DNA of 11,881 nt, from assembly GCA_938004075.1 (NCBI GenBank), contig CALKWP010000091.1:1-11881 (forward strand). Reading direction: 5' to 3'. A program made the position numbers and the translations under genes. This DNA comes from an uncultured Methanomassiliicoccales archaeon. Its GTDB lineage: Archaea; Thermoplasmatota; Thermoplasmata; SG8-5. This document shows, piece after piece, positions 1 through 7,639 of the stretch (position 1 is its first letter; each line of letters opens with the position of its first letter). The notes below the pieces were generated by a model, which was not told the origin of the DNA, did not search any database, and was given only the letters and a program-made list of their open reading frames with translations.

Positions 1-94
1 CGATTTAACGATGTCGGGCACGGAGCCCGGGATTCTCTACTCGAGCCAAGACCCAACCATCACAAATCGCGGAGGGGGATTAGTAAAATAAGAT
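1..94. other. Left-edge non-coding or gene-tail segment with a GC hairpin
   Basis: This edge piece is much richer in GC than the gene that follows it. It holds a perfect 5-bp stem (CGGGC at 15-19 with GCCCG at 25-29, loop ACGGA). It also holds a longer-range inverted pair, CGATTT at 1-6 and AAATCG at 64-69. Plus-strand frame 1 is open from the edge to a TGA at 100-102 (33 codons, rich in Arg and Pro), so it could be the tail of a gene outside the window converging on the TIR gene with an 8-base overlap. I recognise no protein family in it. A structured RNA end is the alternative, but no tRNA cloverleaf could be built. Both readings are weak. Confidence 0.25.
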
Positions 95-1516
95 TTACCT
101 GAATTTTTCATCATTTTCTTCTATTAGTTTTACTACATCCTTTCTCAATTCCACAGATTTCTCATATAATTTGCCTCGAAATAATGAGATACATATTCCT
201 AAGTCTTTCTCCAAACCTTGCAATATATGTCTTGGATAATATTCTCTGTCCAGAGCAAGTAATTCATCCACACGATTCCCTGTATCTTTTAAAACAGTAT
301 TCATTTCAGGTGTGTGTGATTTTTCATTTTTTATCCACAGAATTATCTTCTTTAGTTCTTTCAGATTACTGACAAAATAATCTTGAACACCATCATCTGG
401 AAGTGAGTTAAACTTATCATATAGACGCTTAATTACTTCTCGGTTATCATCTTCTGCGGTGGCATCATAATCGAATCCATCAAACGCTTTATTGTAAAAA
501 CCCTGAAAATCCTCCGGTCTTAAAGATTCATCCCAAAGACGTAGAATCCTTTCATTTTGATTTAGATAATATTTTCTTCCTTCAATGAAACCGATTTCAT
601 TATTGGTCATTTGGCTATGCACACTATTGTGGGACATATGGATTAAAAATAAATCCGAAGCATTAATCATATTACAGAGTTTATCCATTACTGTTTCATC
701 TTTTATCTTTTCAAACCAAAGAACGGGTTTTATTCGATTGTGGATTAATAATACAAGCAAATTATGCAAAAGGAGGTAATCTCGATTTGAATGGCTAACG
801 AATACTGAGAAGTTGTAATATGTTTCATCGTGTTCTTTGATTTTTTCTAATATTTCAGCTTGCTTCGTTCTTGTTTCTACGTGAGGAGAATCAGAGGTTT
901 GATCCTCGCTTAACCAATTCATTTGACTGGTTTGTTCTGGTTCTTGCCTTATATAGTTTCCTCCAAATCGAATTTTCGGGATAAAATCGAGATTCAATTT
1001 AATATAATCTTCAAATGTTTCACATTGTTTATATTTTAAAACGTCTTTAAATCGGATATTCAATCTGAAGCTATTGTCTTTGGGATTATATGTTGCTCCC
1101 GTAGTGAAATTAGCGCCATTTACCATCTGAGCGAGAAATGAAAGATCTTTGGTGCTTAAATTCAGTTCAGCAAGTTCAGCATTTGTAATTTCGGATTTTA
1201 AGGGGGCATCCAATACCTTCTTCACAATGCACCTTAGAAATTTCATGAATAATTGAATATCTTTCTCTGAACTGTCACAAAGGGAGATACCAAATATGGA
1301 CAATGATGACCTATTATCGGTATTGTCTGGATTGCCTGTTCGGATAAATTGATAACCGATTTTGTCTCCAAGTTCTTGTATGTCACCCATTTCTATGAAT
1401 ATAACTTGAACTTCCCTTGAGTTTGGCCATTCATTCTTTTCCTTGAAATAGTCGTAAATGTATTGAAATAATGCTTTCTCTTTTTGGGTTAATTCTGTCT
1501 TCCATTTTTCCAACAA
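95..1516 (-). CDS. TIR-domain protein, probable NAD-cleaving defence effector
   Basis: This 473-residue protein has a TIR domain at about residues 236-330. The first strand reads VFVSHSNRD (238-246). A buried ASDLFLIHMS strand follows, and then a helix with NNEIGF, where E307 sits at the place of the catalytic glutamate of NAD-hydrolysing TIR domains. Residues 1-60 are helical and may be a winged-helix-like segment; about 60-230 is an unassigned sensor or linker region. About 360-470 is charged and helical. Bacterial and archaeal TIR proteins commonly deplete NAD+ or make cyclic ADP-ribose signals during phage infection, so that role is inferred here. No ATG exists before residue 43. Two tandem TTG codons begin the frame, with GGAG (1528-1531) 11 bases upstream of the first, so TTG is the likely start. 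It lies 107 bases downstream of the DUF4209-type gene on the same strand and may share its expression, although it also has its own TATA-like box. The codons are strongly AT-rich. Confidence 0.8.
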   Translation of the reverse strand: MLEKWKTELTQKEKALFQYIYDYFKEKNEWPNSREVQVIFIEMGDIQELGDKIGYQFIRTGNPDNTDNRSSLSIFGISLCDSSEKDIQLFMKFLRCIVKKVLDAPLKSEITNAELAELNLSTKDLSFLAQMVNGANFTTGATYNPKDNSFRLNIRFKDVLKYKQCETFEDYIKLNLDFIPKIRFGGNYIRQEPEQTSQMNWLSEDQTSDSPHVETRTKQAEILEKIKEHDETYYNFSVFVSHSNRDYLLLHNLLVLLIHNRIKPVLWFEKIKDETVMDKLCNMINASDLFLIHMSHNSVHSQMTNNEIGFIEGRKYYLNQNERILRLWDESLRPEDFQGFYNKAFDGFDYDATAEDDNREVIKRLYDKFNSLPDDGVQDYFVSNLKELKKIILWIKNEKSHTPEMNTVLKDTGNRVDELLALDREYYPRHILQGLEKDLGICISLFRGKLYEKSVELRKDVVKLIEENDEKFR

Positions 1517-1557
1517 ACTGGCTTCAACTCCACAATCTACTTATGAATGACAATTAT

Positions 1558-1570
1558 CCTATATAATTAT
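1558..1570 (-). promoter_or_regulatory. TATA-like box for the TIR gene
   Basis: On the minus strand the short gap between the two genes carries AATTATATAGG. A transcript starting about 25 bases downstream would begin near 1540. That would leave a leader of roughly 24 bases containing the GGAG ribosome binding site and the TTG start. The spacing fits an archaeal promoter, but the surrounding DNA is AT-rich, so chance matches are possible. Confidence 0.4.
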
Positions 1571-1623
1571 CGTATCTATGCACCTCACCCTATAACGGTC
1601 CGTTGTCGAATTCGAACCTCTGT

Positions 1624-3330
1624 TCATCCTTCTTTTTCTTTTTTTTCTTCGCTAGCTTCAATTTTTGAATCTTTCAAACTAAGTTTCCATACGTGCCATT
1701 TGGCTAGAATCAGGAGAAGTAAGAAGAAGCATAATCTATAATTGAAGCATGAATCTTCACTATAATCATAAAGGTCATGACAAACGACATTTCTAATATT
1801 CCTCCCCTCTTTATCTAATTGAACGAGAATGAATTTTTTATCCTCTTCGTTCAATATTCCTTGGTCCCTTACTCTGATTAATAAACTCGAAAGGACTGGC
1901 ACTTGTGTCGAATTATCCTGGTTGATGTATGTACTGGCTTCGCCTAAATTTATTAATATCTCTTGCAGAAATCTTTCAATTGTTGGAACTAAAAGGTGAA
2001 GGGATGAATTCCATAGTCCGTATTGACTGATAATTTGAGCTTCTCGAACAAATAATGCTGTTTTAATAAATCCGGATTCATAGAAAATGCCAAACAAATC
2101 ATCCTCTTTAATCCATCCTTTTGATATATATACATCTATGCCGGTCCAGAACATTTGTGCTGCAAAGACTCCTTGTCGAATTAGATTTTCTCGAATTTCA
2201 TTCTCTTCGTGGGGCATTTGAACATTAGTTTGGCCTTGTAAATAGCTGGTGGAGAATAGACTTCTAAGGCTGGGTTCTTCACCTTTAGGTATTTTAAAAT
2301 CATTATATGTAAAATACGCTAACCTTATAATTAATGGAAGTCCTCTCACCTCTTCAGCCAATTTTGTATATATTCGTTCATTCTCTTCTTGTGAAATACT
2401 AAATGTAGCAATGATTGGAACAAATTTTTCTTTAGTTTGTTCTAGTTCAACGAGTGCAAGCATTTCTCCAGCTTTTGATGTGTCGCCAGCACCAATTGCA
2501 TGAATTGCGGCTAATTTAAAAAAATGAGCGGCGGCCAAACCAGGCACTCTTTTTTTACCACGTTCATAATTTAATTCTGTTAAATAGGAATGCGTGGTTT
2601 TATGAATTTCGGCAAGATAATCCGATTTCCACTTCAATATCGATTCAAAAGCATGTGATTTCCAGTTATCATCCGCTCTTAATCCCTCACTTTGAAGTCG
2701 ATTCATTACAGCTTTTGTGTTATTTTCAGAGGCCCATTTTATATAATCAGCCAACATATCCATAAAAGATAGCATTGAGGGAATATTCTCAAGGGTGAGA
2801 TTGGATAAAATTAGCTCAATCAGTTGATTTATTTCTTTCGAGGCTTCTTCAGTAAATCTAGCAGATAATAAAAATGTCAACCCTAATCCAGTTTCTCTTG
2901 CTGCTGCCATAGCCTCTATCCGACCATTTTTTAAAGTAATTGAGTTATGTCCAACCGTAATGAATTGCAGCCCAGCCTTTTTCAACAGTTCTGAACGTGA
3001 ACTCAAATCCCATGCACATATTGCATATGCATATCTTGCGAAAGCCAGGGGATTGGATACAACCTCCAACCTTCTTCGATAAAATTTTATGGCTTCTTCA
3101 TTGAGAAAAGGAAATGGTTTCAGAAAATTTTCCTTTGCCCAATCCCAAGGATCCATCCCCCCTAAATGAGATCTCACATTTTGCCATCTCTGAAGATGTT
3201 CAAAATACTCCACTTCCTTTGCTTTATCAACATTACCAGTATTTGTAAAAATAGTCCAAATCTCATTCAACAATCTACCTCTGTTATAATCATGCAATTT
3301 TTCATTGCTATTTTCTAATGTATGAAACAA
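1624..3330 (-). CDS. DUF4209-type protein with HEPN-like R-x4-H motif
   Basis: This is a largely helical protein of 568 residues from the first usable TTG. The N-terminal half (FARYAYAICAWDL around 97-109) resembles the N-terminal part of DUF4209 proteins. The C-terminal part (about 430-540) has a helical stretch followed by GRNIRNVVCHDLYD (509-522). The R513-N-V-V-C-H518 element is the R-x4-H form of the RNxxxH motif found in DUF4209 and HEPN-like domains. A hydrophobic run FFLLLLILA follows (535-543). HEPN domains are often ribonucleases, so RNA cleavage is a reasonable inference, but no activity is established for this protein. The tail (555-568) is Lys/Glu-rich. The start is doubtful: the frame is open upstream to a TAG near 3418-3420 and includes plausible family sequence (DPVEHAIELFHTLE). 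No canonical start codon exists in that extension. An AGGAG sits 5 bases before an in-frame GTA at 3376-3378. Confidence 0.65.
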   Translation of the reverse strand: MFHTLENSNEKLHDYNRGRLLNEIWTIFTNTGNVDKAKEVEYFEHLQRWQNVRSHLGGMDPWDWAKENFLKPFPFLNEEAIKFYRRRLEVVSNPLAFARYAYAICAWDLSSRSELLKKAGLQFITVGHNSITLKNGRIEAMAAARETGLGLTFLLSARFTEEASKEINQLIELILSNLTLENIPSMLSFMDMLADYIKWASENNTKAVMNRLQSEGLRADDNWKSHAFESILKWKSDYLAEIHKTTHSYLTELNYERGKKRVPGLAAAHFFKLAAIHAIGAGDTSKAGEMLALVELEQTKEKFVPIIATFSISQEENERIYTKLAEEVRGLPLIIRLAYFTYNDFKIPKGEEPSLRSLFSTSYLQGQTNVQMPHEENEIRENLIRQGVFAAQMFWTGIDVYISKGWIKEDDLFGIFYESGFIKTALFVREAQIISQYGLWNSSLHLLVPTIERFLQEILINLGEASTYINQDNSTQVPVLSSLLIRVRDQGILNEEDKKFILVQLDKEGRNIRNVVCHDLYDYSEDSCFNYRLCFFLLLLILAKWHVWKLSLKDSKIEASEEKKEKEG

Positions 3331-3494
3331 TTCTATTGCGTGTTCTACTGGGTCGATAATCGAATCTCGGGATTCTACTTTCTCTCCTGTTATGTAAGGC
3401 CCCCTTTGTGTGTATGGCTATTTTTGTATAGAAACATAATTTGATTATAGCCCAAAGATAGATAAGTAACTTTGGTTATAATAAACTGAGTAAA
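3331..3494. promoter_or_regulatory. Divergent promoter region between DUF4209-type and SEC-C genes
   Basis: This AT-rich spacer separates divergent genes. For the plus-strand gene, GATTATAG (3443-3450) is placed so that a start near 3472 would give a leader of about 20 bases; no clear ribosome binding site precedes the ATG. For the minus-strand gene, TTTATTATAACC (plus positions 3474-3485) or CTATAATC (3443-3450) could act as TATA boxes. About the first 87 bases (3331-3417) are an open extension of the minus-strand gene and may be translated. Two opposed TATA-like boxes within 45 bases suggest coordinated expression. This is inference from sequence only. Confidence 0.4.
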
Positions 3495-5870
3495 ATGGAA
3501 AATTTTGATCAATTATTCAATAAGAGTAGGTCTTTTCGAGCTAAAGAAGATGGTACATTAGATTGTTCAATTATGAATTCAAAATGGTTGAAGGATATTT
3601 CTACACTGAAAAAAAATGAAGTAAGTCATAGAATAAAAATACTTGAAGATGAAATTAATACTAAAATTTCAGAGGTAATAACCTATTTTAGTGAATACGA
3701 TAGAGTAAGGTTACTGGCATCAATTTCACGCTTTTGTTCGATTGCTAATGCGAAAGAATATACAGAATATACACAAGGCGGAAGAGACAAATACCTCGAA
3801 TATGCTCAGAGCCTCGCATTAACTGTCGAAACATCAAACAATGTTAGGCCAACCAGATTAATTTGCGAGAAACTACTAACAATTTTGATAGAAATAGTTG
3901 ATGATATTAACGTTTACTATCTTTTAAAGGAGCATACTATTGAAAACTATACTTCTGCGGATGAGATTCGCCATTCAGCAATTTCCCATTTTATTCATGT
4001 GCGAGGAGATGCATTCCCAGTCCATTACAATCAAATGATACTGGATCTATTTTGTAAATTCAATCCAGTATTAACCTCTTATTTTCATTTAACTGTTGAG
4101 GAAATGATTGAATCGATTAATACAATTATTAATAAGGCAAACGACAAAATTCGTTATAGTAATTTCTCTGCAGATTCTCAGAAATTTGTTGATTTAGAAG
4201 TTGAACTCAACGCAATACTAGATGTCATTGATGCAGTTTACCCCAGTTCTAAAAATGAACAATTTTTAAATTTTCTATCTGACGCATTGGGGTATCACGA
4301 AATCATGATTGAATGTGATTTTAATTTACTTGTTGATATATTTGAAATTGTTCCTGAATCAAAAGAACAAGTTGTTTTTTTTGAGAAGCTTTCTTCAACA
4401 TTTGGATGCAATTGTGAATTTAATGACGATTTGAACCGGCGCTGGTATATGGGGAACTCTATAATCTATGAAAAACCACTTATAACATATGGGGGTAAAT
4501 TTTATTGTTTTAACTACAATTTGCTATATTTAAACCTATTAGGCATCATTGAAAATGTAATTGAACAACAGAATGAAAAATCATATCAGAAGTATAAAAT
4601 CAGACGTTCTAAATATCTTGAAAACAAGGCAATGGATTATTTAGGACATATTTTTAAAAATACACTGATATATAGAAATCTTTTTTATGAAGCTGAAAAA
4701 GGATTATTGAAAGAAATAGATGGATTAATTGTATTTGACACAACTCTATTGCTCATTGAAGCTAAATCGGGCTCAGTTTCTTTATCTGCCAAAAGAGGAA
4801 GTTTAAAACGTTTGAAAAAAGCAATAGACACATTAATGAACGAACCATATAAACAATCTTCAAGTGCAAAAAATTATATTTTAAATTCCCCCTCACCTTT
4901 ATTTTATTATAAAAATGGGAAAAAAGCATTAGAAATGAAAAATGTGGCGCAATTTCGGAATATTTATCTCATTAATGTTACATTTGAAAATGTACCCTTT
5001 TTAGCCACAAAATTAAATTGTTTGAGTAATGCTGGTCTGTTAAAGGCAAAAGAATGGGTTTGGTCAGTGTATATTAATGATTTACAAATAATTTCTGATA
5101 TCATCGAATTTCCGACAGAGTTTATTTTTTATCTACAAAAGAGGCTAATTGCAAATGAACGAGAGTACTTTTTGGCTGCGGATGAACCAGATTATTTTAT
5201 GTATTTCCTAAAATCCAGTTTATTTCTTCCAAAAAAACAAGAGAAGGACAAGGCACTCTTACTGCCTTTGGGTATAACAGATGAATTAAATAATTACTAC
5301 AACAGAAAGGATGTGTTTAATTTACCAATAAAAAAGCCAACGTTTGAAATTCCAGATACTTTCAAACAATTATTGATTGAAATTGAACATACCAAAAAGA
5401 GAGGGTTTTCCGATTTAGTGCTATATCTTCTTGAACTTCCAGGTGGTTTTCAAAACGAAATAAATAAATGGATAATTGAATTAATAAATAAATCCAATCA
5501 AGATGGCGAATGTCATGATGTTTCTCCTTACTATCCAGAGCAAAAAGAGGGGTTAACCCTAACTGTTTCGCCTTATCCTGAAAAAGAATTCACAGTTGAC
5601 GAATATTTTATTGATTTAAAGCTATATCAGAGACGATATGAACGGTGGTATGTCATATTTATTAAACTCAAAAATCATGAATGGACTCTTGATTTTTCAA
5701 TATATAACAAGAAATGGAGATATAGTCCAGAAATGGAAGTTCGATTAATGGAATTCAAAGACAAATTATGGGCCAAATTCATTGAAAGTGGAAAACGGCT
5801 TTCTGATGATATGCCGTGTCCATGTAATAGTGCCCTAATGTACAAAGACTGCTGCAAGAAGATGAAATGA
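3495..5870 (+). CDS. Large NERD-like PD-(D/E)XK nuclease with C-terminal SEC-C motif
   Basis: This 791-residue protein has a recognisable nuclease core in its middle. A helix with NKAMDYLG (377-384) is followed by EIDGLIVFDTTLLLIEAKSG (407-426), which gives the D409 ... E422-A-K424 signature of NERD/PD-(D/E)XK nucleases. It ends with a compact SEC-C zinc motif, C775-P-C777 ... C786-C787, then KKMK and the stop. The first 350 residues and the segment 480-770 match no family I can name; they are mixed helical and probably carry sensing or assembly functions. SEC-C tails are common on prokaryotic nucleases and defence proteins and are thought to help protein or nucleic-acid contacts. DNA cleavage is inferred from the intact motif. 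The ATG start is the first in frame, and the gene is transcribed away from the TIR/DUF4209 pair, which shares its AT-rich composition and perhaps its origin. Confidence 0.75.
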   Translation: MENFDQLFNKSRSFRAKEDGTLDCSIMNSKWLKDISTLKKNEVSHRIKILEDEINTKISEVITYFSEYDRVRLLASISRFCSIANAKEYTEYTQGGRDKYLEYAQSLALTVETSNNVRPTRLICEKLLTILIEIVDDINVYYLLKEHTIENYTSADEIRHSAISHFIHVRGDAFPVHYNQMILDLFCKFNPVLTSYFHLTVEEMIESINTIINKANDKIRYSNFSADSQKFVDLEVELNAILDVIDAVYPSSKNEQFLNFLSDALGYHEIMIECDFNLLVDIFEIVPESKEQVVFFEKLSSTFGCNCEFNDDLNRRWYMGNSIIYEKPLITYGGKFYCFNYNLLYLNLLGIIENVIEQQNEKSYQKYKIRRSKYLENKAMDYLGHIFKNTLIYRNLFYEAEKGLLKEIDGLIVFDTTLLLIEAKSGSVSLSAKRGSLKRLKKAIDTLMNEPYKQSSSAKNYILNSPSPLFYYKNGKKALEMKNVAQFRNIYLINVTFENVPFLATKLNCLSNAGLLKAKEWVWSVYINDLQIISDIIEFPTEFIFYLQKRLIANEREYFLAADEPDYFMYFLKSSLFLPKKQEKDKALLLPLGITDELNNYYNRKDVFNLPIKKPTFEIPDTFKQLLIEIEHTKKRGFSDLVLYLLELPGGFQNEINKWIIELINKSNQDGECHDVSPYYPEQKEGLTLTVSPYPEKEFTVDEYFIDLKLYQRRYERWYVIFIKLKNHEWTLDFSIYNKKWRYSPEMEVRLMEFKDKLWAKFIESGKRLSDDMPCPCNSALMYKDCCKKMK

Positions 5871-5904
5871 TATTCGTAACAAACCGAATGATTATGTTCA
5901 ATCG

Positions 5905-5946
5905 AGGGTTGTTCTTTGTATTATTGAGTGACCCTTTTTCCTTTCA
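5905..5946 (+). terminator. Possible terminator after the SEC-C nuclease gene
   Basis: AGGGT (5905-5909) can pair with ACCCT (5931-5935) across a 21-base loop. The second arm runs directly into TTTTTCCTTTC. Archaeal termination relies mainly on T-rich tracts in the non-template strand, so the pyrimidine tract is the stronger part of the signal and the stem is weak. Confidence 0.35.
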
Positions 5947-6022
5947 TTCAAACCAAACAAATAATTAAGATGTTCGTTCAAAGTTGGCATTAGTTTTCTT
6001 AAAACGGTTGGGGAATCGGGCA

Positions 6023-6039
6023 GCAACCAAATCGGTTGC
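6023..6039. repeat. Perfect 6-bp inverted repeat downstream of the DUF2779 gene
   Basis: GCAACC and GGTTGC flank a 5-base spacer, giving a perfect hairpin. A second small pair follows at once (CAAC at 6043-6046 with GTTG at 6051-6054). Read on the minus strand this lies about 60 bases past the DUF2779 stop, with a short T-run (CCGTTTT) at 6001-6007. It may help end that transcript, but no strong T-tract adjoins it. Confidence 0.3.
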
Positions 6040-6097
6040 AGGCAACTTTGGTTGTTTTCATGGAAACGCAAAACGGTTTGACGTGGATAACGCCGTT

Positions 6098-7540
6098 TCA
6101 AGCAACCTCCCTCAACTTTCCCAATATCTCCACCATTGCCTCCGTGTCCCTCTCGCAGTACTTCAGCAACGCCCTGCTGATCTTCTCCTTCTCCTCCCCC
6201 TCCGCCTCTATCATCCTGGCGAACTCGACCGATGCGAGACCCCCTTCCTGGATCTCAAGGTCCTTATAGTTGAGTTCAGGCACAAGGACCGGTAAAACGT
6301 TCTTGATGCTGTTGCTCCCGCAGAATCTTGCGTCGGTGTAGTAGTTTCTGAAGATATCGAGCATGTCCCACAGCCTGTTGATGACCCTATCCACTTTGTT
6401 CCTGTATTCCGGGAAATAATCCGCAAGCTCATTGAGCCGTGACTTCTCGAAAGAGCTGTAGACTATTATCGACCCTTTATCCCCAAGCGCCTCCAGCAGC
6501 GATTCCAAAAGTTCCTTCCTCGGGTCCTCTGTACGGTCCCATAGGAATTCCTTATGTGTGAGATTTCCGTTCTCCAATATGTGCATCGACCATTGGAATG
6601 TCAATACCGCGTAGGGGCTCATGCCGTTGTGCCTTGGTATGGCCCAGTTGATTGTCTCGAAATCCAGGAAATAGATAGGTTCCGTCAGTTTGTTCAATAC
6701 GTTCCGTATTGCGTGTTTGTCAATGACAGGGGTGCCTGTCCTGCAGGCCCGAATAAAACGTTCCTGAGCCTCGTTCAGGGCAATTTCCGGAAGATCCTCA
6801 AGCCTGATTATGCCCTGCTCATACAGCGGCCATTTCTTCCTGTAATTCGGAATATTGAATATAGAGAGTTCCGGAATCTTGGACCAGCACATCTCGCCCA
6901 GCGGGCATTCATGGGGCTTCGCGCAATGCGGGCCTATGTCCAGGCCCGGTGGTTGGTCAACCTCCGCGATCTTCCTCATCTCTTTCACATGGGCTGGTAT
7001 TCCAGCCAGCAATTGTTTTGCTTCCTCGGTGACATCCTCGGTTTTGAATAAATTCCCATCCGGGTGCACATAGTCCCCGTTCAGGAGCACCAGATAGGTG
7101 CTGCCCACTCGGTATCCCGCGCCTTCGATAATCCAGCGCTGGACCGCAACATCAGGAATGTACTCGGGTTTCTGCTCCTTCGAGCTTTTAACCTCGTAAA
7201 GGTCCAATACGCCGTTTCCGGGATTATGGAGTATGTCGACCTTGCAGTGAACGCCCTGATGCTCGAAAGAGGCCTCGTAAACGTATTCTACGCCCTCTTT
7301 CAGGGCTTCCTGCGTTCTTTTGACCGCAGCATCTAGTGGAAACGGCTCAATCCTCTCCCCGCCCGGAAACAAGCCTGTAGCGGCCTTTCCGACCTCTCCG
7401 CCTTGGTCTAATCGGAACTGAGTGGCAGCGTCGAAGGGCGGGATTTGGTCCCGAAGTTTAATCTGGAAATAGAACAATTTGGGGCACTGGAGGAAGTCCA
7501 TGTAGCGGGACTTGCTGAGGGAATGGGGGGTGGGGGGCAT
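6098..7540 (-). CDS. DUF2779 protein: Cas4-like Fe-S nuclease fused to DEDD exonuclease
   Basis: This 480-residue, two-part protein opens with LSKSRYMDFLQCPKLFYF (8-25), the standard beginning of DUF2779 proteins. The N-terminal half is a RecB/Cas4-like PD-(D/E)XK nuclease: D102 in KVDIL and E116-V-K118 in YEVKSS. C19 together with C206, C212 and C218 forms the one-plus-three cysteine pattern of Fe-S-cluster nucleases such as Cas4 and AddB. The C-terminal half is DnaQ/RNase H-like: D293-F-E295-T, a central acidic pair in WDMLD (D392, D395), and Y461-C-E-R-D465-T near the end, giving a DEDDy-type site. All key residues look intact. The natural substrate of this family is not settled; nucleic-acid processing in defence or repair is the inference. 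The ATG start is followed by C-rich codons (MPPTPH). No ribosome binding site is evident, and a weak TTTATC box about 30 bases upstream fits a leaderless transcript. The codons are GC-rich, unlike the left block. Confidence 0.85.
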   Translation of the reverse strand: MPPTPHSLSKSRYMDFLQCPKLFYFQIKLRDQIPPFDAATQFRLDQGGEVGKAATGLFPGGERIEPFPLDAAVKRTQEALKEGVEYVYEASFEHQGVHCKVDILHNPGNGVLDLYEVKSSKEQKPEYIPDVAVQRWIIEGAGYRVGSTYLVLLNGDYVHPDGNLFKTEDVTEEAKQLLAGIPAHVKEMRKIAEVDQPPGLDIGPHCAKPHECPLGEMCWSKIPELSIFNIPNYRKKWPLYEQGIIRLEDLPEIALNEAQERFIRACRTGTPVIDKHAIRNVLNKLTEPIYFLDFETINWAIPRHNGMSPYAVLTFQWSMHILENGNLTHKEFLWDRTEDPRKELLESLLEALGDKGSIIVYSSFEKSRLNELADYFPEYRNKVDRVINRLWDMLDIFRNYYTDARFCGSNSIKNVLPVLVPELNYKDLEIQEGGLASVEFARMIEAEGEEKEKISRALLKYCERDTEAMVEILGKLREVA

Positions 7541-7554
7541 GGGGTGGACATGGG
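7525..7554 (+). repeat. Canonical G-quadruplex motif over the DUF2779 start codon
   Basis: On the plus strand four G-tracts (6, 6, 4 and 3 G) are separated by loops of 1, 3 and 7 bases, which meets the usual G3+N1-7 rule. The motif covers the first codons of the DUF2779 gene, whose mRNA carries the C-rich complement. Any quadruplex would therefore form in DNA, in the template strand for that gene. Whether it folds or matters is unknown. Confidence 0.55.
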
Positions 7555-7597
7555 ACTGATGCGATAAATGTGTTGCGAGGAGTTGTGAGGATAAAAA

Positions 7598-7634
7598 GAA
7601 ACATATACTGTGAATCTTCTATATGGTCAAGGTG
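7598..7634 (+). promoter_or_regulatory. Promoter and ribosome binding site for the nuclease operon
   Basis: ACATATACT (7601-7609), preceded by the purine-rich AAAAAGAA, looks like an archaeal TATA box with its upstream BRE element. A start about 25 bases on would lie near 7630. That leaves a very short leader with AAGGTG (7629-7634) placed 5 bases before the ATG at 7640. Both signals agree on that ATG. The same 99-base gap also serves the divergent DUF2779 gene. Confidence 0.5.
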
Positions 7635-7639
7635 CGGGT

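Larger units (their letters stand above)
5871..6097. other. Convergent intergenic region
   Basis: This gap of 227 bases lies between two converging genes. It contains a possible terminator for the left gene (5905-5945) and a perfect inverted repeat near the end of the right gene (6023-6039). A 9-base direct repeat AAAACGGTT occurs at 6001-6009 and 6070-6078. Short open frames exist on both strands, but none has a ribosome binding site, a family match or coding-like composition. The composition changes from AT-rich to GC-rich across this stretch, so it may be the joint between two acquired segments. Confidence 0.5.

Noticed and set aside
1600..1620. GGTTCGAAT-like string on the minus strand resembling a tRNA T-loop
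   Set aside because: The five bases on either side do not pair as a T-stem, and no acceptor, D or anticodon arm can be built around it.
3345..3375. AATCGAATCTCGGGATTC, again similar to a tRNA T-arm
   Set aside because: No matching stem or cloverleaf, and the stretch is better explained as the 5' part of the DUF4209-type reading frame.
5898..6101. Short minus-strand open frame of 67 codons after the DUF2779 gene
   Set aside because: No ribosome binding site, no family resemblance, and it overlaps the DUF2779 3' end and the inverted repeats.
6554..7336. Open plus-strand frames antisense to the DUF2779 gene
   Set aside because: They are shadows of the GC-rich codons of a gene with complete motifs on the other strand; none shows a domain.
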